Assembly (NCBI RefSeq): GCF_009728735.1
Contig: NZ_CP024640.1
Location: 62,001-126,000, forward strand
Direction: 5' to 3'
Source of the DNA: Pantoea phytobeneficialis
GTDB taxonomy: Bacteria; Pseudomonadota; Gammaproteobacteria; Enterobacterales; Enterobacteriaceae
DNA length: 64,000 bases
The notes under the pieces are model-generated. The model ran no database searches, was not told where the DNA came from, and saw only the letters and a program-made list of their open reading frames with translations. A program made the translations under genes and the position numbers. This document shows, in pieces, positions 8,473-17,038 of the stretch. The stretch's first letter is position 1, and each line of letters starts with the position of its first letter.

Positions 8473-9144
8473 TCAGATTTGCTGCTGATTAAGGTCCTGT
8501 GCCAGCTCGTGAGAAAGCGTCCAGTGTTCTTCAATGGACACGCGTGAACGTTTACGCTGCGTCACTGGCAATGTCGGTTCGGTCCACAAGAAAGGGAAAA
8601 AACTATACACCTCGTTTCCACTGAGTGAGGAGATCTCCTCCCGCCACCCATGCCACCGTACCGTCTGATAAAACGTATCCAGATCGCCGTTAAATGCCCA
8701 CGCCAGAAAGCCAGAATAACCAACGCCCAGGCTTTCCCATATGAGGGAATCAGGTGCAAAGTAGTATATCCCCCCCTGATCGTCGCCCAACCCGCCGCCA
8801 TTGAGGGCGAAAAAACCACCCGATACATCATCAGCGATTAACAGGGCCTGTAAAGCATGGCGTTGGGAGAGTATCCGTGTCCAGACAGCAGGGTTACGGG
8901 GTAATTCTGGATGACCAGAACCCAGGATACGCAACCAACCCCCATCAATTAACATGCCACCGGTTTCGTAAACGACAGCGCCCAGCGGTGAACGTGTTGT
9001 TACCTGGAGATCAATTAAAGCCTGCGCGGCGAGGTTGTTATCCTTAACCAGAACATCGACATGGTTGGTGGCATTAGTTAGCCATTGTTGTACGCTGTCC
9101 CAGCCTGGTTCCTGGCGATTAATTAATTCATCCAGTCCTTTCAT
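8473..9144 (-). CDS. DUF2625 family protein
   Basis: 223-residue soluble protein without a signal peptide or membrane segment. It matches the DUF2625 family by the conserved core GGMLIDGGWLRILGSGHPELPR, FFALNGG and FAPDSLIWESLGVGYSGFLAW. GGGAG 6 nt before the ATG supports the start. No catalytic residues can be assigned and no function is established; the family is scattered singly in proteobacteria and firmicutes. It lies 30 bp after the DUF1593 gene on the same strand and could be read through with it. Confidence 0.85.
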   Translation of the reverse strand: MKGLDELINRQEPGWDSVQQWLTNATNHVDVLVKDNNLAAQALIDLQVTTRSPLGAVVYETGGMLIDGGWLRILGSGHPELPRNPAVWTRILSQRHALQALLIADDVSGGFFALNGGGLGDDQGGIYYFAPDSLIWESLGVGYSGFLAWAFNGDLDTFYQTVRWHGWREEISSLSGNEVYSFFPFLWTEPTLPVTQRKRSRVSIEEHWTLSHELAQDLNQQQI

Positions 9145-9174
9145 AAATACTCCCGTAACGTTTTTAATCCCAGC

Positions 9175-10707
9175 TTACTCTGTTTCTACCACGATTCTAC
9201 GGTACGAGGTGAGCGAAGGTGTTCCGCTATCGGTCACGGCCAGAATTACGTGCTCCGTACCCGGATTACGGATTGTTATCTCCGCCTGATTCCCGCTCTC
9301 TTTCGTTACCTGCAAAACTGGTGGAGCACTCAGATAGTCTTCACCACGCACCCCCTGTACTTGTTTGATGTCGACCTGCTGGGAAATGGCCGAGGTCGCT
9401 TCAGGATAGGCGAACCATTGGTAGCTGAGTTTATCGCCGTCAGGATCTTGCGTTCCTTTGGCATCCAGGCGCAGGGTTTCGCCCACTTTGGCCTTGATAA
9501 ACAGCGGTTGCTGGCCTGATGAACCATTTACCACCACCTGCGGATTATGGTTACTGTGCTGGAAGTCCTTGATGGTCCAGTCCATGCGTGCCGCAAAATC
9601 GTGCTGGAAGGCTGCACGCCAGCGCCAGATGGTGGCCTGATTGGAGGTGTATTGTTGACCATCGGCCCCGGTCACCGTATCCGCGCCATTCGGGTTGCCG
9701 GGGAAAAAGTCACCGCCACTGGTCCAGATCGGATGCGGTTCGTTTTGCGGCGTACGCACGATGTAACGCCCACCCCAGCCGCCCCAGCCAGGGTTCATGT
9801 CGCTGGCAAGCCCGTTGCGAATCAATCCGAGAAATGCGGGGGTATCCCCTTCCATGATAAAGGCGTATTGCAGATAACCTTTGCCCATCGGTCCTTTGCT
9901 GCGGATGTTCTTGTCCAGCCAGGATTGCGACACGGTGGTGAAATCTGCGCCTGGGGCATTGCGGTAATAACGGTCGCCGCTAATTCCGGTCCAGGTCGCG
10001 CGCGCATAATCCTCACCTTTTTGACTGGAAGGATCAACGATGTAAGTGATCTGCGGGTAATGGACGCGAATCCAGTGCCCGGCATCATCCTGATCCGAGA
10101 TGGAATAGACGATCAGGTTTTTCGTCAGCGCCGTTACCTTATCTGCCGGATGGCTGGCTGACAGGTCGGTCAATGCCTGTGCCAGCGTGTTAGCGCCGCC
10201 CCACAGATTGATATACAGCGGGCGTTTACTGTCCGTCGAGCGTTCAATGGCTTTGACCAGCAATGCCGAACCCGCAGTCGACTTCCCGGCACCGACATCG
10301 GCCATGCCGTAAGCGGCTTGTCCGGCGGCGATCAAGGCTTTCAGCGTAGCCGCACTCGGGTAATCCGGTTTATGTTTCAGGAGGTTAGGTTGCACCTCGG
10401 CATAATGTCCCACCACCAGTTCCATCATCTCCGGGCTGACTTTACTGCGTTGCCAGGTCGAAGTAGTGGCGACCAAACCTTCAATATTCATTTCATTGCT
10501 GTACAGCAGAAAACGCGTGAGTGACATCTGATCATCGGGTTCGTTACCGATATCGGATAATACAAATACCCGTGGCTTCGCCTGGAATGGCACCGTTTTT
10601 GCGGCAATATCCTGAACCGTTTCTGCCGCAAGGGCGCTGAGCGGGGCGATTAACGCCGCTGTCAGGGGGAGTAAAGACAGGGTGGGGTACTTATTATGAG
10701 GTTTCAT
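9175..10707 (-). CDS. secreted DUF1593 protein, nucleoside-hydrolase-like fold
   Basis: 510 residues. A signal peptide (about 1-28, ending ALAAE) is followed by a nucleoside-hydrolase-like domain with SDIGNEPDD at residues 51-59, the counterpart of the metal-binding DxDxGxDD motif of ribohydrolases. The C-terminal 120 residues form an Ig/cadherin-like beta domain (KGTQDPDGDKLSYQWFAYPE, AVTDSGTPS). DUF1593 proteins are often called cellulose-binding, but their reaction is not established; a secreted glycosidase or nucleosidase is plausible. AGGAAAACG precedes the ATG. A GTTAAC-centred dyad lies 38 bp upstream and the ROK repressor gene is next, so sugar-responsive repression is likely. Confidence 0.85.
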   Translation of the reverse strand: MKPHNKYPTLSLLPLTAALIAPLSALAAETVQDIAAKTVPFQAKPRVFVLSDIGNEPDDQMSLTRFLLYSNEMNIEGLVATTSTWQRSKVSPEMMELVVGHYAEVQPNLLKHKPDYPSAATLKALIAAGQAAYGMADVGAGKSTAGSALLVKAIERSTDSKRPLYINLWGGANTLAQALTDLSASHPADKVTALTKNLIVYSISDQDDAGHWIRVHYPQITYIVDPSSQKGEDYARATWTGISGDRYYRNAPGADFTTVSQSWLDKNIRSKGPMGKGYLQYAFIMEGDTPAFLGLIRNGLASDMNPGWGGWGGRYIVRTPQNEPHPIWTSGGDFFPGNPNGADTVTGADGQQYTSNQATIWRWRAAFQHDFAARMDWTIKDFQHSNHNPQVVVNGSSGQQPLFIKAKVGETLRLDAKGTQDPDGDKLSYQWFAYPEATSAISQQVDIKQVQGVRGEDYLSAPPVLQVTKESGNQAEITIRNPGTEHVILAVTDSGTPSLTSYRRIVVETE

Positions 10708-10744
10708 CGTTTTCCTGTTGGTTGGCCAGTAAAGATTGAACCAA

Positions 10745-10758
10745 CTTAGTTAACCAAG
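10745..10758. promoter_or_regulatory. candidate ROK operator (CTTAGTTAACCAAG)
   Basis: 14-bp near-palindrome centred on GTTAAC, 38 bp upstream of the DUF1593 start. The same hexamer occurs twice in front of the ROK gene (11866-11871 and 11886-11891), which points to a shared operator. Confidence 0.4.
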
Positions 10759-10809
10759 GAAACAAAGTAAAAAAATCGCTGCCAAAATGTCGTTCAGATC
10801 ACAAAAAAA

Positions 10810-11829
10810 TCAATCAATCAGCGGGGTTATGGCATCTGAACTCAACCGGACCAGGCCTTTCATGCTGTAAAAGCGCTGCGTTTTGATGTAGCGAAGTTGC
10901 AGGGTGTTGATATGCGGGCTGGGGTGGCTGGTCAGGCGCGCGACAATATGCGGGATAAAGTCGGCAGGCACGTCATCAAAGAACTCACCGGTCAGAATAA
11001 CCTGCTTAATGTTGTGTACCGGGGCCGTGCAGTGAATGGCAAAAAGCAGCGCGTCGATGCTGGCAGCAATCTGCTGGTCATCCGGATCGCCGTCGAGGGC
11101 AAAGGCTTTTTCCAGCCCACCCGGATAAGGAAGATGCACAATCTCAGGATAGAAACCGTTAGCGCCAAACACCGGTTTACCGTCGATATAGTAGCCAAAG
11201 CCGAGGCTACTAAATCCGGGCATCAACGCAATCCACGATCCGGTAAGCCTCTCGGTTTTTGCCAGCATATAGCTGGAGCACCAGGCAATATTTACCACCG
11301 CGACACTCAACGCCGTCGCCAGCATCAGTTGCGCTTTAAGTGGGATATCACGTTCAACAAACGCCGGGCACCATTTGACCACACCGGTATCCTGCTCAAT
11401 GCCGCCCTGGAGGGCAATCCCGATATGCTTCAGACGCGCAGCATCAATCCCAGCGGTTTGGCATAAGCGTGTCGCCAGATCCTGAACGTGGCTGATAAAC
11501 CGCGCCAGCGTGACCGGCGCGTCAAACGTGATACCTGCTGCGGCCAGACTCAGTTCCCCGGTGTGGTAATCATTGATTGTCGCTTCCACCGTCAGCTCCC
11601 GCACCATAATATTGAGGCTGAAGTATTGACGTTTGCGCACTGCCAGCAGTGTTCTGGGCCGTCCACCGCCCGAACTCAATTGTTCCGTCTGCTCAATGAC
11701 CCCTTCTGCCAGCAAGGCATTGGTGAGTTTGGTGATGTAGGGACGTGTGACTTCAAGCTGCTCTGCCAGCGAAATACGCGATTCGGGAGCGCTGTGCAAC
11801 ATGTTCAGCAGTTCATGCCTGAAGTTCAT
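10810..11829 (-). CDS. ROK-family transcriptional repressor
   Basis: 339 residues. The N-terminal winged helix-turn-helix (about 1-65: ISLAEQLEVTRPYITKLTNA, then LLAEGVIEQ) is followed by a wing GGGRPRTLL. A ROK domain then has IGIALQGGIEQDTGVVKW in the position of the nucleotide/sugar-binding segment. The classical Cys-rich zinc motif of Mlc/NagC is not obvious (the region reads NIAWCSSYMLAKTERL), so sugar sensing may differ. GAGGAACTT precedes the ATG. Likely target: the downstream DUF1593 gene and its own promoter, both with GTTAAC sites; the divergent phosphorylase gene may also respond. Confidence 0.88.
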   Translation of the reverse strand: MNFRHELLNMLHSAPESRISLAEQLEVTRPYITKLTNALLAEGVIEQTEQLSSGGGRPRTLLAVRKRQYFSLNIMVRELTVEATINDYHTGELSLAAAGITFDAPVTLARFISHVQDLATRLCQTAGIDAARLKHIGIALQGGIEQDTGVVKWCPAFVERDIPLKAQLMLATALSVAVVNIAWCSSYMLAKTERLTGSWIALMPGFSSLGFGYYIDGKPVFGANGFYPEIVHLPYPGGLEKAFALDGDPDDQQIAASIDALLFAIHCTAPVHNIKQVILTGEFFDDVPADFIPHIVARLTSHPSPHINTLQLRYIKTQRFYSMKGLVRLSSDAITPLID

Positions 11830-11864
11830 AAGTTCCTCTACAAATCCAGCGAGGTCGCCGCATC

Positions 11865-11892
11865 CGTTAACAACGCTGCGAAAACGTTAACG
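11865..11892. promoter_or_regulatory. paired CGTTAAC sites before the ROK gene
   Basis: CGTTAAC at 11865-11871 and CGTTAACG at 11885-11892 are direct repeats 20 bp apart, about two helical turns, in the interval between the divergent ROK and phosphorylase genes. The core matches the dyad before the DUF1593 gene. Confidence 0.4.
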
Positions 11893-12104
11893 ATATCGCA
11901 ATTCAGCGCTAAAACATTACTTTTTCGCTGGATTCGTTACCTGATACATTTGCCGCAGACACGTCGGGGGGCGGCCTGTTACGCTTCGGTTGCCTACCTT
12001 CAGCTTGTTGACTAAGGTGATTACTAGCATCGCTACCCAGCTGGATGCCGTTCACCAACAAGGCATCAGGGGGGCTGATGTGTATGCCAACGCGAGGCAA
12101 AAAC

Positions 12105-14561
12105 ATGCAAGACGCCACCCCAACTCCCGCCACAGACCCTGATTTTCAAAACGATGTTGTCCGAAACCTGATTTGCCGCCAGGCGCGCTATCCGGATATC
12201 GCCACGCCGCAGGACTGGTATATGGCGCTGGCTTTCACCGTCAAAGATCGCATGCTGGAAAGCTGGGCAGCGTCGACCAAAACCTATGCGGAACATCATG
12301 TGAAGGTTGCCTGTTATTTGTCGGCAGAGTTTCTCATCGGGCCACAGCTTGGCTGTAACCTGTTGAGTCTCGGCCTTGAAGATGAGGCACGAGCAGCGAT
12401 GCGTGCGCTCGGACAAGATCTTGATGCGTTGCTGGCGCTGGAGGAAGAGCCGGGGTTGGGTAACGGCGGTTTGGGTCGGCTGGCGGCGTGTTATCTTGAT
12501 TCGCTGGCGACGCTGGAGATTCCGGCCATCGGCTACGGTATTCGCTACGAGTTTGGCATTTTCGATCAGGATATCGTCGATGGCTGGCAGGTTGAGCGTA
12601 CTGACAAATGGCTGAAAATGGGCACGCCGTGGGAAATTGTTCGGCCGGACGTTAGCTTTTACGTTTGCTTTGGCGGGTACACGCAAATGCAAACCGATGC
12701 CCAGGATCGGTTGCGTGTGCAATGGATACCGGCCCGTCAGGTAAAAGGCGTGGCATACGATGTGCCGATCCAGGGATATCGCGTCAATACCTGCAATCTG
12801 TTGCGGCTATGGAAGAGTGAAGCGGTCGAATCTTTTGATTTTGAGGACTTCAACGCCGGTGATTATTATCAGGCGGTGGAGGAGAAAGTCGTTTCGGAAA
12901 CCCTGTCAAAAGTACTTTATCCCAATGACGAACCGGATGTGGGTAAACGGCTACGCCTTGCCCAGCAATACTTTTTTGTTTCCTGCTCGTTGCAGGACAT
13001 GCTGCGGCTGATAGATATCAGCCATACACCCGTTGCTCATTTTGCTGAGCGTTTAGCTGTGCAGTTGAACGATACGCATCCCTCAATCGCCGTGGCTGAA
13101 CTGATGCGCCTGCTGGTGGATGAACGCCAGATGGCATGGGATGACGCCTGGTCAATCACCCTGAATACCTTCGCCTATACCAATCACACCTTACTGCCCG
13201 AGGCGCTGGAGACCTGGGGCTTGCCGTTAATGCAAAATCTGCTGCCCCGGCTGCTGGAAATCATCTATGAAATCAACCGACGCTTTCTGGAAGAGGTGCG
13301 TAACGCTTTTCCTGGTGATGAGGCGCGTGTCGCACGGATGTCATTGATCGATGAACAGGGCGAGAAAAAAGTGCGGATGGCCCATCTGGCCTCGGTGGGC
13401 AGCCATGCTGTTAACGGCGTGGCTGCGCTGCATTCTGAACTGCTCCGGCAAACGGTGCTACGTGATTTTGCCGACATGTATCCGAAGCGATTTCTTAATG
13501 TCACCAATGGGGTGACGCCACGGCGTTTTCTGATGCTGAGTAATCCCGGTCTGGCGAGTTTGCTTGATGAAACCCTGGGTGCTGGCTGGCGCAGTGACCT
13601 GACTCGGCTTGAAGCGCTGAGTGACTATGCTGATGACGTCGCCTTTCAGCAGGACTGGCGCGCCATTCGCCTCAACAACAAGGCGGCGCTGGCTGGACGT
13701 ATCAGCCAATTAGTCGGCGTCAGGATTGCGCCTGAGATGATGTTCGATATTCAGGTGAAACGTATTCATGAATACAAGCGCCAACACCTTAATGCGCTGT
13801 ATATGATCTGTCTGTATCGTCGTTTAGTTCGCCATCCTGACCAGCAAGCAGCTCCGCGCTGTTTTATCTTCGGCGGGAAAGCGGCACCAGGTTATTGGAT
13901 GGCAAAATTGATGATTCGCCTGATTACCGGTATTGCCGAAGTCGTCAATCGTGACCCGGTGATAGGAGGACGGATGAAGGTGGTGTTTTATCCGGACTTT
14001 AATGTTAAGAACGGCCATTTAATCTATCCGGCAGCAGATCTGTCCGAGCAGATTTCAACCGCAGGCAAAGAAGCCTCAGGAACCGGCAACATGAAGTTCA
14101 TGATGAATGGCGCGTTGACTATCGGCACGCTGGATGGTGCTAATGTGGAAATTCGGCAGCAGGTGGGTGGGGATAATTTTTTCGTTTTTGGTATGACCGC
14201 ACAACAGGTGGAGGCGCTGAAACGCACCGGGTATCGTCCTGGGGATTATGTCCAGGTCAATGATGAGCTGCGTGATGCGATCGATCAGATCGCCGCAGGG
14301 CGATTCTCACGCGGGGACAAAGCGTTGTTCGCCCCTCTGCTCGATAATTTGCTTAATTATGACCCATTTTTGGTACTGGCTGATTATGCCGACTATGCAG
14401 CCTGTCAGGAGCGTGTCAGTGAGGCATGGCAGGATCAGCGCCAATGGACGCAAATGTCAATACTCAACTGTGCCCGTTCCGGTATCTTTTCTTCAGACCG
14501 CGCCATCGGCGAATATTGTCAGCATATCTGGCAAACGCAAAAACCGGCACCCCGTTTGTAA
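12105..14561 (+). CDS. glycogen/maltodextrin phosphorylase (GT35)
   Basis: 818 residues from the ATG at 12105, close to the length of enteric GlgP and MalP. It catalyses phosphorolysis of alpha-1,4-glucans to glucose 1-phosphate. Hallmarks are EEEPGLGNGGLGRLAACYLDS near the N-terminus, QLNDTHPSIAVAELMRLL, KRIHEYKRQHLN, and the PLP site ASGTGNMKFMMNG with Lys664. The start at 12105 has GAGG 7 nt upstream; in-frame ATGs at 12045 and 12078 would add residues not seen in the family. It is not within a glg or mal operon: its neighbours are a ROK repressor and a GntR regulator, so it looks like a second, separately controlled phosphorylase. Confidence 0.93.
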   Translation: MQDATPTPATDPDFQNDVVRNLICRQARYPDIATPQDWYMALAFTVKDRMLESWAASTKTYAEHHVKVACYLSAEFLIGPQLGCNLLSLGLEDEARAAMRALGQDLDALLALEEEPGLGNGGLGRLAACYLDSLATLEIPAIGYGIRYEFGIFDQDIVDGWQVERTDKWLKMGTPWEIVRPDVSFYVCFGGYTQMQTDAQDRLRVQWIPARQVKGVAYDVPIQGYRVNTCNLLRLWKSEAVESFDFEDFNAGDYYQAVEEKVVSETLSKVLYPNDEPDVGKRLRLAQQYFFVSCSLQDMLRLIDISHTPVAHFAERLAVQLNDTHPSIAVAELMRLLVDERQMAWDDAWSITLNTFAYTNHTLLPEALETWGLPLMQNLLPRLLEIIYEINRRFLEEVRNAFPGDEARVARMSLIDEQGEKKVRMAHLASVGSHAVNGVAALHSELLRQTVLRDFADMYPKRFLNVTNGVTPRRFLMLSNPGLASLLDETLGAGWRSDLTRLEALSDYADDVAFQQDWRAIRLNNKAALAGRISQLVGVRIAPEMMFDIQVKRIHEYKRQHLNALYMICLYRRLVRHPDQQAAPRCFIFGGKAAPGYWMAKLMIRLITGIAEVVNRDPVIGGRMKVVFYPDFNVKNGHLIYPAADLSEQISTAGKEASGTGNMKFMMNGALTIGTLDGANVEIRQQVGGDNFFVFGMTAQQVEALKRTGYRPGDYVQVNDELRDAIDQIAAGRFSRGDKALFAPLLDNLLNYDPFLVLADYADYAACQERVSEAWQDQRQWTQMSILNCARSGIFSSDRAIGEYCQHIWQTQKPAPRL

Positions 14562-14635
14562 CACCAGGCAAGATAAATCGCCGGGCAGGCCGTGCTAATT
14601 CTCAGACTTTACTCCTTTTTTCAATCGTACACGTA

Positions 14636-14643
14636 TTGTATAC
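14636..14643. promoter_or_regulatory. GntR (FCD-type) operator candidate, TTGTATAC
   Basis: TTGTATAC lies 33 bp upstream of the GTG start of the GntR gene, preceded by CGTACACGTA. The GTATAC core recurs in the divergent promoter region at 20880-20885. FadR/VanR-class regulators commonly bind TnGTATACnA-like sites, so autoregulation is likely. Confidence 0.45.
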
Positions 14644-14675
14644 TTTCCAGTAAATGTCTTAATGGTGAGTAGCAA

Positions 14676-15326
14676 GTGACCTCAGTAAAACAAGCCTCCG
14701 CAGAGAAGTTAGGTGAACTGGCCTATCAGACACTGCGTCGTATGATCCTGGAGAAAACCCTGCGTAGTGGTGGGGCGGTGGTTGAAGGACGACTGGTTGA
14801 AGAACTCAATATTTCCCGTACGCCATTGCGTGAAGCGTTGTTGCGGCTCGAAGGTGAGGGATTGCTGGTCAGGTCGAGCGCCCGTTCGTATTCCGTGCGC
14901 TTTATCAGCGCCCAGGAATATTTTCAGATCATGAAAGTGCGTGAGCTGCTGGAAACCGAAGCCATTGCGTTGTCCATCAACAAGATAGAACCTGATGTGA
15001 TTAATCAGCTTGCCGACCAGGTGCAGTCTCTCGCAGCAGGTCAGCCTGAACAAGCCTACTGGGATGTTGACGATACCGTGCACACGCTGTTCGCGCAGCA
15101 CTCGGGTAATGCGGTGCTGGCGCGGATGATTGAACAGGCGCGCACCCAGAGTCGAATGTTCGAGTTGATCACGCCGTTCAACCGCATCGAAGAAGATCGT
15201 GAAGAACATCTGGCGATTCTCAATGCGTGGAAAAGTGGCGATGCCGCGGCGGCCAGCCAGGCGGTGAGAACGCATATCAGAAACCTGTCAGCCTTTGTGT
15301 TGAAACGGATCACCGAAGGCAATTAA
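14676..15326 (+). CDS. GntR-family regulator, FCD subfamily
   Basis: 216 residues. The N-terminal winged HTH runs YQTLRRMILEKTLRSGGAVV, EGRLVEELNISRTPLREALLRLEGEGLL. The C-terminal all-helical FCD domain (about 90-210) contains the metal-ligand region EQAYWDVDDTVHTLFAQHSGN and a late His in VRTHIRNL. FCD domains bind small organic acids with a metal ion. GTG is the start codon. It lies beyond the 3' end of the minus-strand hydantoinase/dehydrogenase operon and shares a GTATAC motif with that operon's divergent promoter, so it is the likely regulator of the whole 15-25 kb system. Confidence 0.9.
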   Translation: MTSVKQASAEKLGELAYQTLRRMILEKTLRSGGAVVEGRLVEELNISRTPLREALLRLEGEGLLVRSSARSYSVRFISAQEYFQIMKVRELLETEAIALSINKIEPDVINQLADQVQSLAAGQPEQAYWDVDDTVHTLFAQHSGNAVLARMIEQARTQSRMFELITPFNRIEEDREEHLAILNAWKSGDAAAASQAVRTHIRNLSAFVLKRITEGN

Positions 15327-15333
15327 TCGCCGC

Positions 15334-15360
15334 AAGGGTATGCGTCAACCGCATACCCTT
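15334..15360. terminator. bidirectional terminator between GntR and FmdB genes
   Basis: Perfect 11-bp stem AAGGGTATGCG / CGCATACCCTT with a 5-nt loop, placed between the convergent GntR gene and the end of the six-gene minus-strand operon. No strong T tract. Confidence 0.75.
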
Positions 15361-15367
15361 CAGCCAC

Positions 15368-15586
15368 TCACTTAATGACGCCGGGACAGCAGGGGCATCC
15401 CTCAACATGCAACGGGTTGCGCACCTCCGCGCCCGGTTTGCTGCGCAGCAACACCGGTTGAAAACTGACCTTCCGTTCGGCGTTTTTCTGGCAGATCGGG
15501 CAGGGCGCGGGTTCATCGCGCGCCGCCACAGAACGGCGCAACTCAAATGCGCCGCAGTCTGAACAGAGATAATCATAGTAAGGCAT
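15368..15586 (-). CDS. FmdB-family zinc-ribbon protein
   Basis: 72 residues starting MPYYDYLCSDCG, the standard FmdB opening. Four Cys in two pairs (CSDC and CPIC) form the predicted zinc ribbon. An extra C-terminal GCPCCPG holds three more Cys, which could bind a second metal or an Fe-S cluster. The family is named for a putative regulator of formamidase in Methylophilus, and members often sit in amidase or hydrolase operons. Here it is the last gene of the operon, 9 bp after the dihydropyrimidinase gene, so a role tied to amide hydrolysis or metal supply is plausible. Confidence 0.85.
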   Translation of the reverse strand: MPYYDYLCSDCGAFELRRSVAARDEPAPCPICQKNAERKVSFQPVLLRSKPGAEVRNPLHVEGCPCCPGVIK

Positions 15587-15595
15587 TGCGCTCTC

Positions 15596-17020
15596 CTACC
15601 ATTTACCCACTTCACCACGCGGGATAAAGCGTCCCTGGCCGGTTTTGCCTACCCATTGGTCATCACTCACCAGCAGCTCGCCGCGCAGCAGCACTTTCTT
15701 CACTTTGCCCTGCACCTGATGCCCTTCAAACAGCGTGAAATCCACATCGCTGTGTTGTGTTGCAGCGCTGATGGTGTGTTTTTCGTTGGGATCAAAGATG
15801 ACGATATCGGCATCGCTACCCACCGCGATGGTGCCCTTTTGCGGGAACAGACCGAACAGCTTGGCCGGGGCGGTGGACATCAGCTCGACAAAGCGGTTAA
15901 GCGAAATACGGCCACTGCGCACGCCGCCGTCATACACCACCGTCATACGGGTTTCGACGCCGGGCACGCCGTTAGGAATTTTGGAGAAATCGTTGGCACC
16001 CAGCGGTTTCTGATTAATTTTTCCTAAATGGCCTTCCTTCATGCAGTACGGGCAATGGTCGGTAGAAATCAGTTGCAGGTCATCGGTTTTCAGCGCCGTC
16101 CACAGCGCGTTTTGCGCTTCTTTCGAACGCAGCGGCGGGCTCATCACGAAGCGTGCGCCATCAAAGCTGTCGGATTCGTCGCTGTCAGCGTAAGACGACT
16201 CATCAAAGAACAGATAATGCGGGCAGGTTTCGGCGAATACCGGGATGCCGAGGTCGCGCGCTTCCACCACATGTTTCAACGCTTCTTTTGCCGAAAGATG
16301 GACAAAGTAGACCGGCGCCTCCGCCAGTTCCGCCAGCTTAATACCGCGATGGGTCGCTTCCCCTTCCAGCAGTGCGGGGCGTGTCAGGGCATGATGGCGT
16401 GGCGAGGTGTGGCCCTGTGCCAGCGCTTCCTGAATCAGCAATTCGACGATGGTGCCGTTTTCTGCGTGCAGTGCCACCATGCCGCCATGCTGGCCGACCA
16501 TGCGCATCGCCTGGAAAATGGCCGCATCATCGGACATCACCGTGCCGGGATACGCCATAAACATCTTGAAGCTGGAAACGCCTTCATGACGGATGGCGTA
16601 GCGCATATCCTCCAGTACCTGCTTATCCACCTCGGTAATGATGACGTGAAAGCCATAATCGATGCTGGCGACGTTATCCGCTTTGGATTGCGCGCGCTCG
16701 ATGGCCTGCAACGGGCTGGTGCCGTGATTCTGCAAGGCAAAATCGATAATGGTGGTGGTGCCACCATAGGCTGCCGAACGGGTGCCCGATTTAAAGTTAT
16801 CGGCGGTCACCGACGGGCCAAAGGTGTTTTCCATATGGGTATGGCAATCAACCCCACCGGGGAACAGCAGCATGCCACTGGCTTCAATCACCTGGCAGTT
16901 AGCGCCAGGTTGCAGATTCAGTCCGATACTGACGATTTTTTCATTCTCGATCAGAATGTCGGCGTGATAATCGTCCACCGCCGTGATAATCCGCCCACCG
17001 CGAATCAGGGTACTGGTCAT
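15596..17020 (-). CDS. dihydropyrimidinase / D-hydantoinase-type amidohydrolase
   Basis: 474 residues, full length for the family. The family opens dihydropyrimidine or 5-substituted hydantoin rings to N-carbamoyl amino acids using a binuclear metal centre. All expected ligands are visible: HTH in GGVDCHTHMEN, the carboxylated Lys in SSFKMFMAYPG, His in VALHAENG, His in YFVHLSAKEA and Asp in ISTDHCPYC. It is fifth in an operon after the three-subunit dehydrogenase and a DapA-like lyase. No carbamoylase or beta-ureidopropionase is present in the window, so the ring-opened product may be processed elsewhere, or the substrate may not be a classical hydantoin. Confidence 0.92.
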   Translation of the reverse strand: MTSTLIRGGRIITAVDDYHADILIENEKIVSIGLNLQPGANCQVIEASGMLLFPGGVDCHTHMENTFGPSVTADNFKSGTRSAAYGGTTTIIDFALQNHGTSPLQAIERAQSKADNVASIDYGFHVIITEVDKQVLEDMRYAIRHEGVSSFKMFMAYPGTVMSDDAAIFQAMRMVGQHGGMVALHAENGTIVELLIQEALAQGHTSPRHHALTRPALLEGEATHRGIKLAELAEAPVYFVHLSAKEALKHVVEARDLGIPVFAETCPHYLFFDESSYADSDESDSFDGARFVMSPPLRSKEAQNALWTALKTDDLQLISTDHCPYCMKEGHLGKINQKPLGANDFSKIPNGVPGVETRMTVVYDGGVRSGRISLNRFVELMSTAPAKLFGLFPQKGTIAVGSDADIVIFDPNEKHTISAATQHSDVDFTLFEGHQVQGKVKKVLLRGELLVSDDQWVGKTGQGRFIPRGEVGKW

Positions 17021-17038
17021 GTTAGTCTCCGCTTGTAC

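Noticed and set aside
12045..12104. N-terminal extension of the phosphorylase
   Set aside because: The 20 extra codons have no homology to the family and the ATG at 12105 has the better-placed ribosome binding site.
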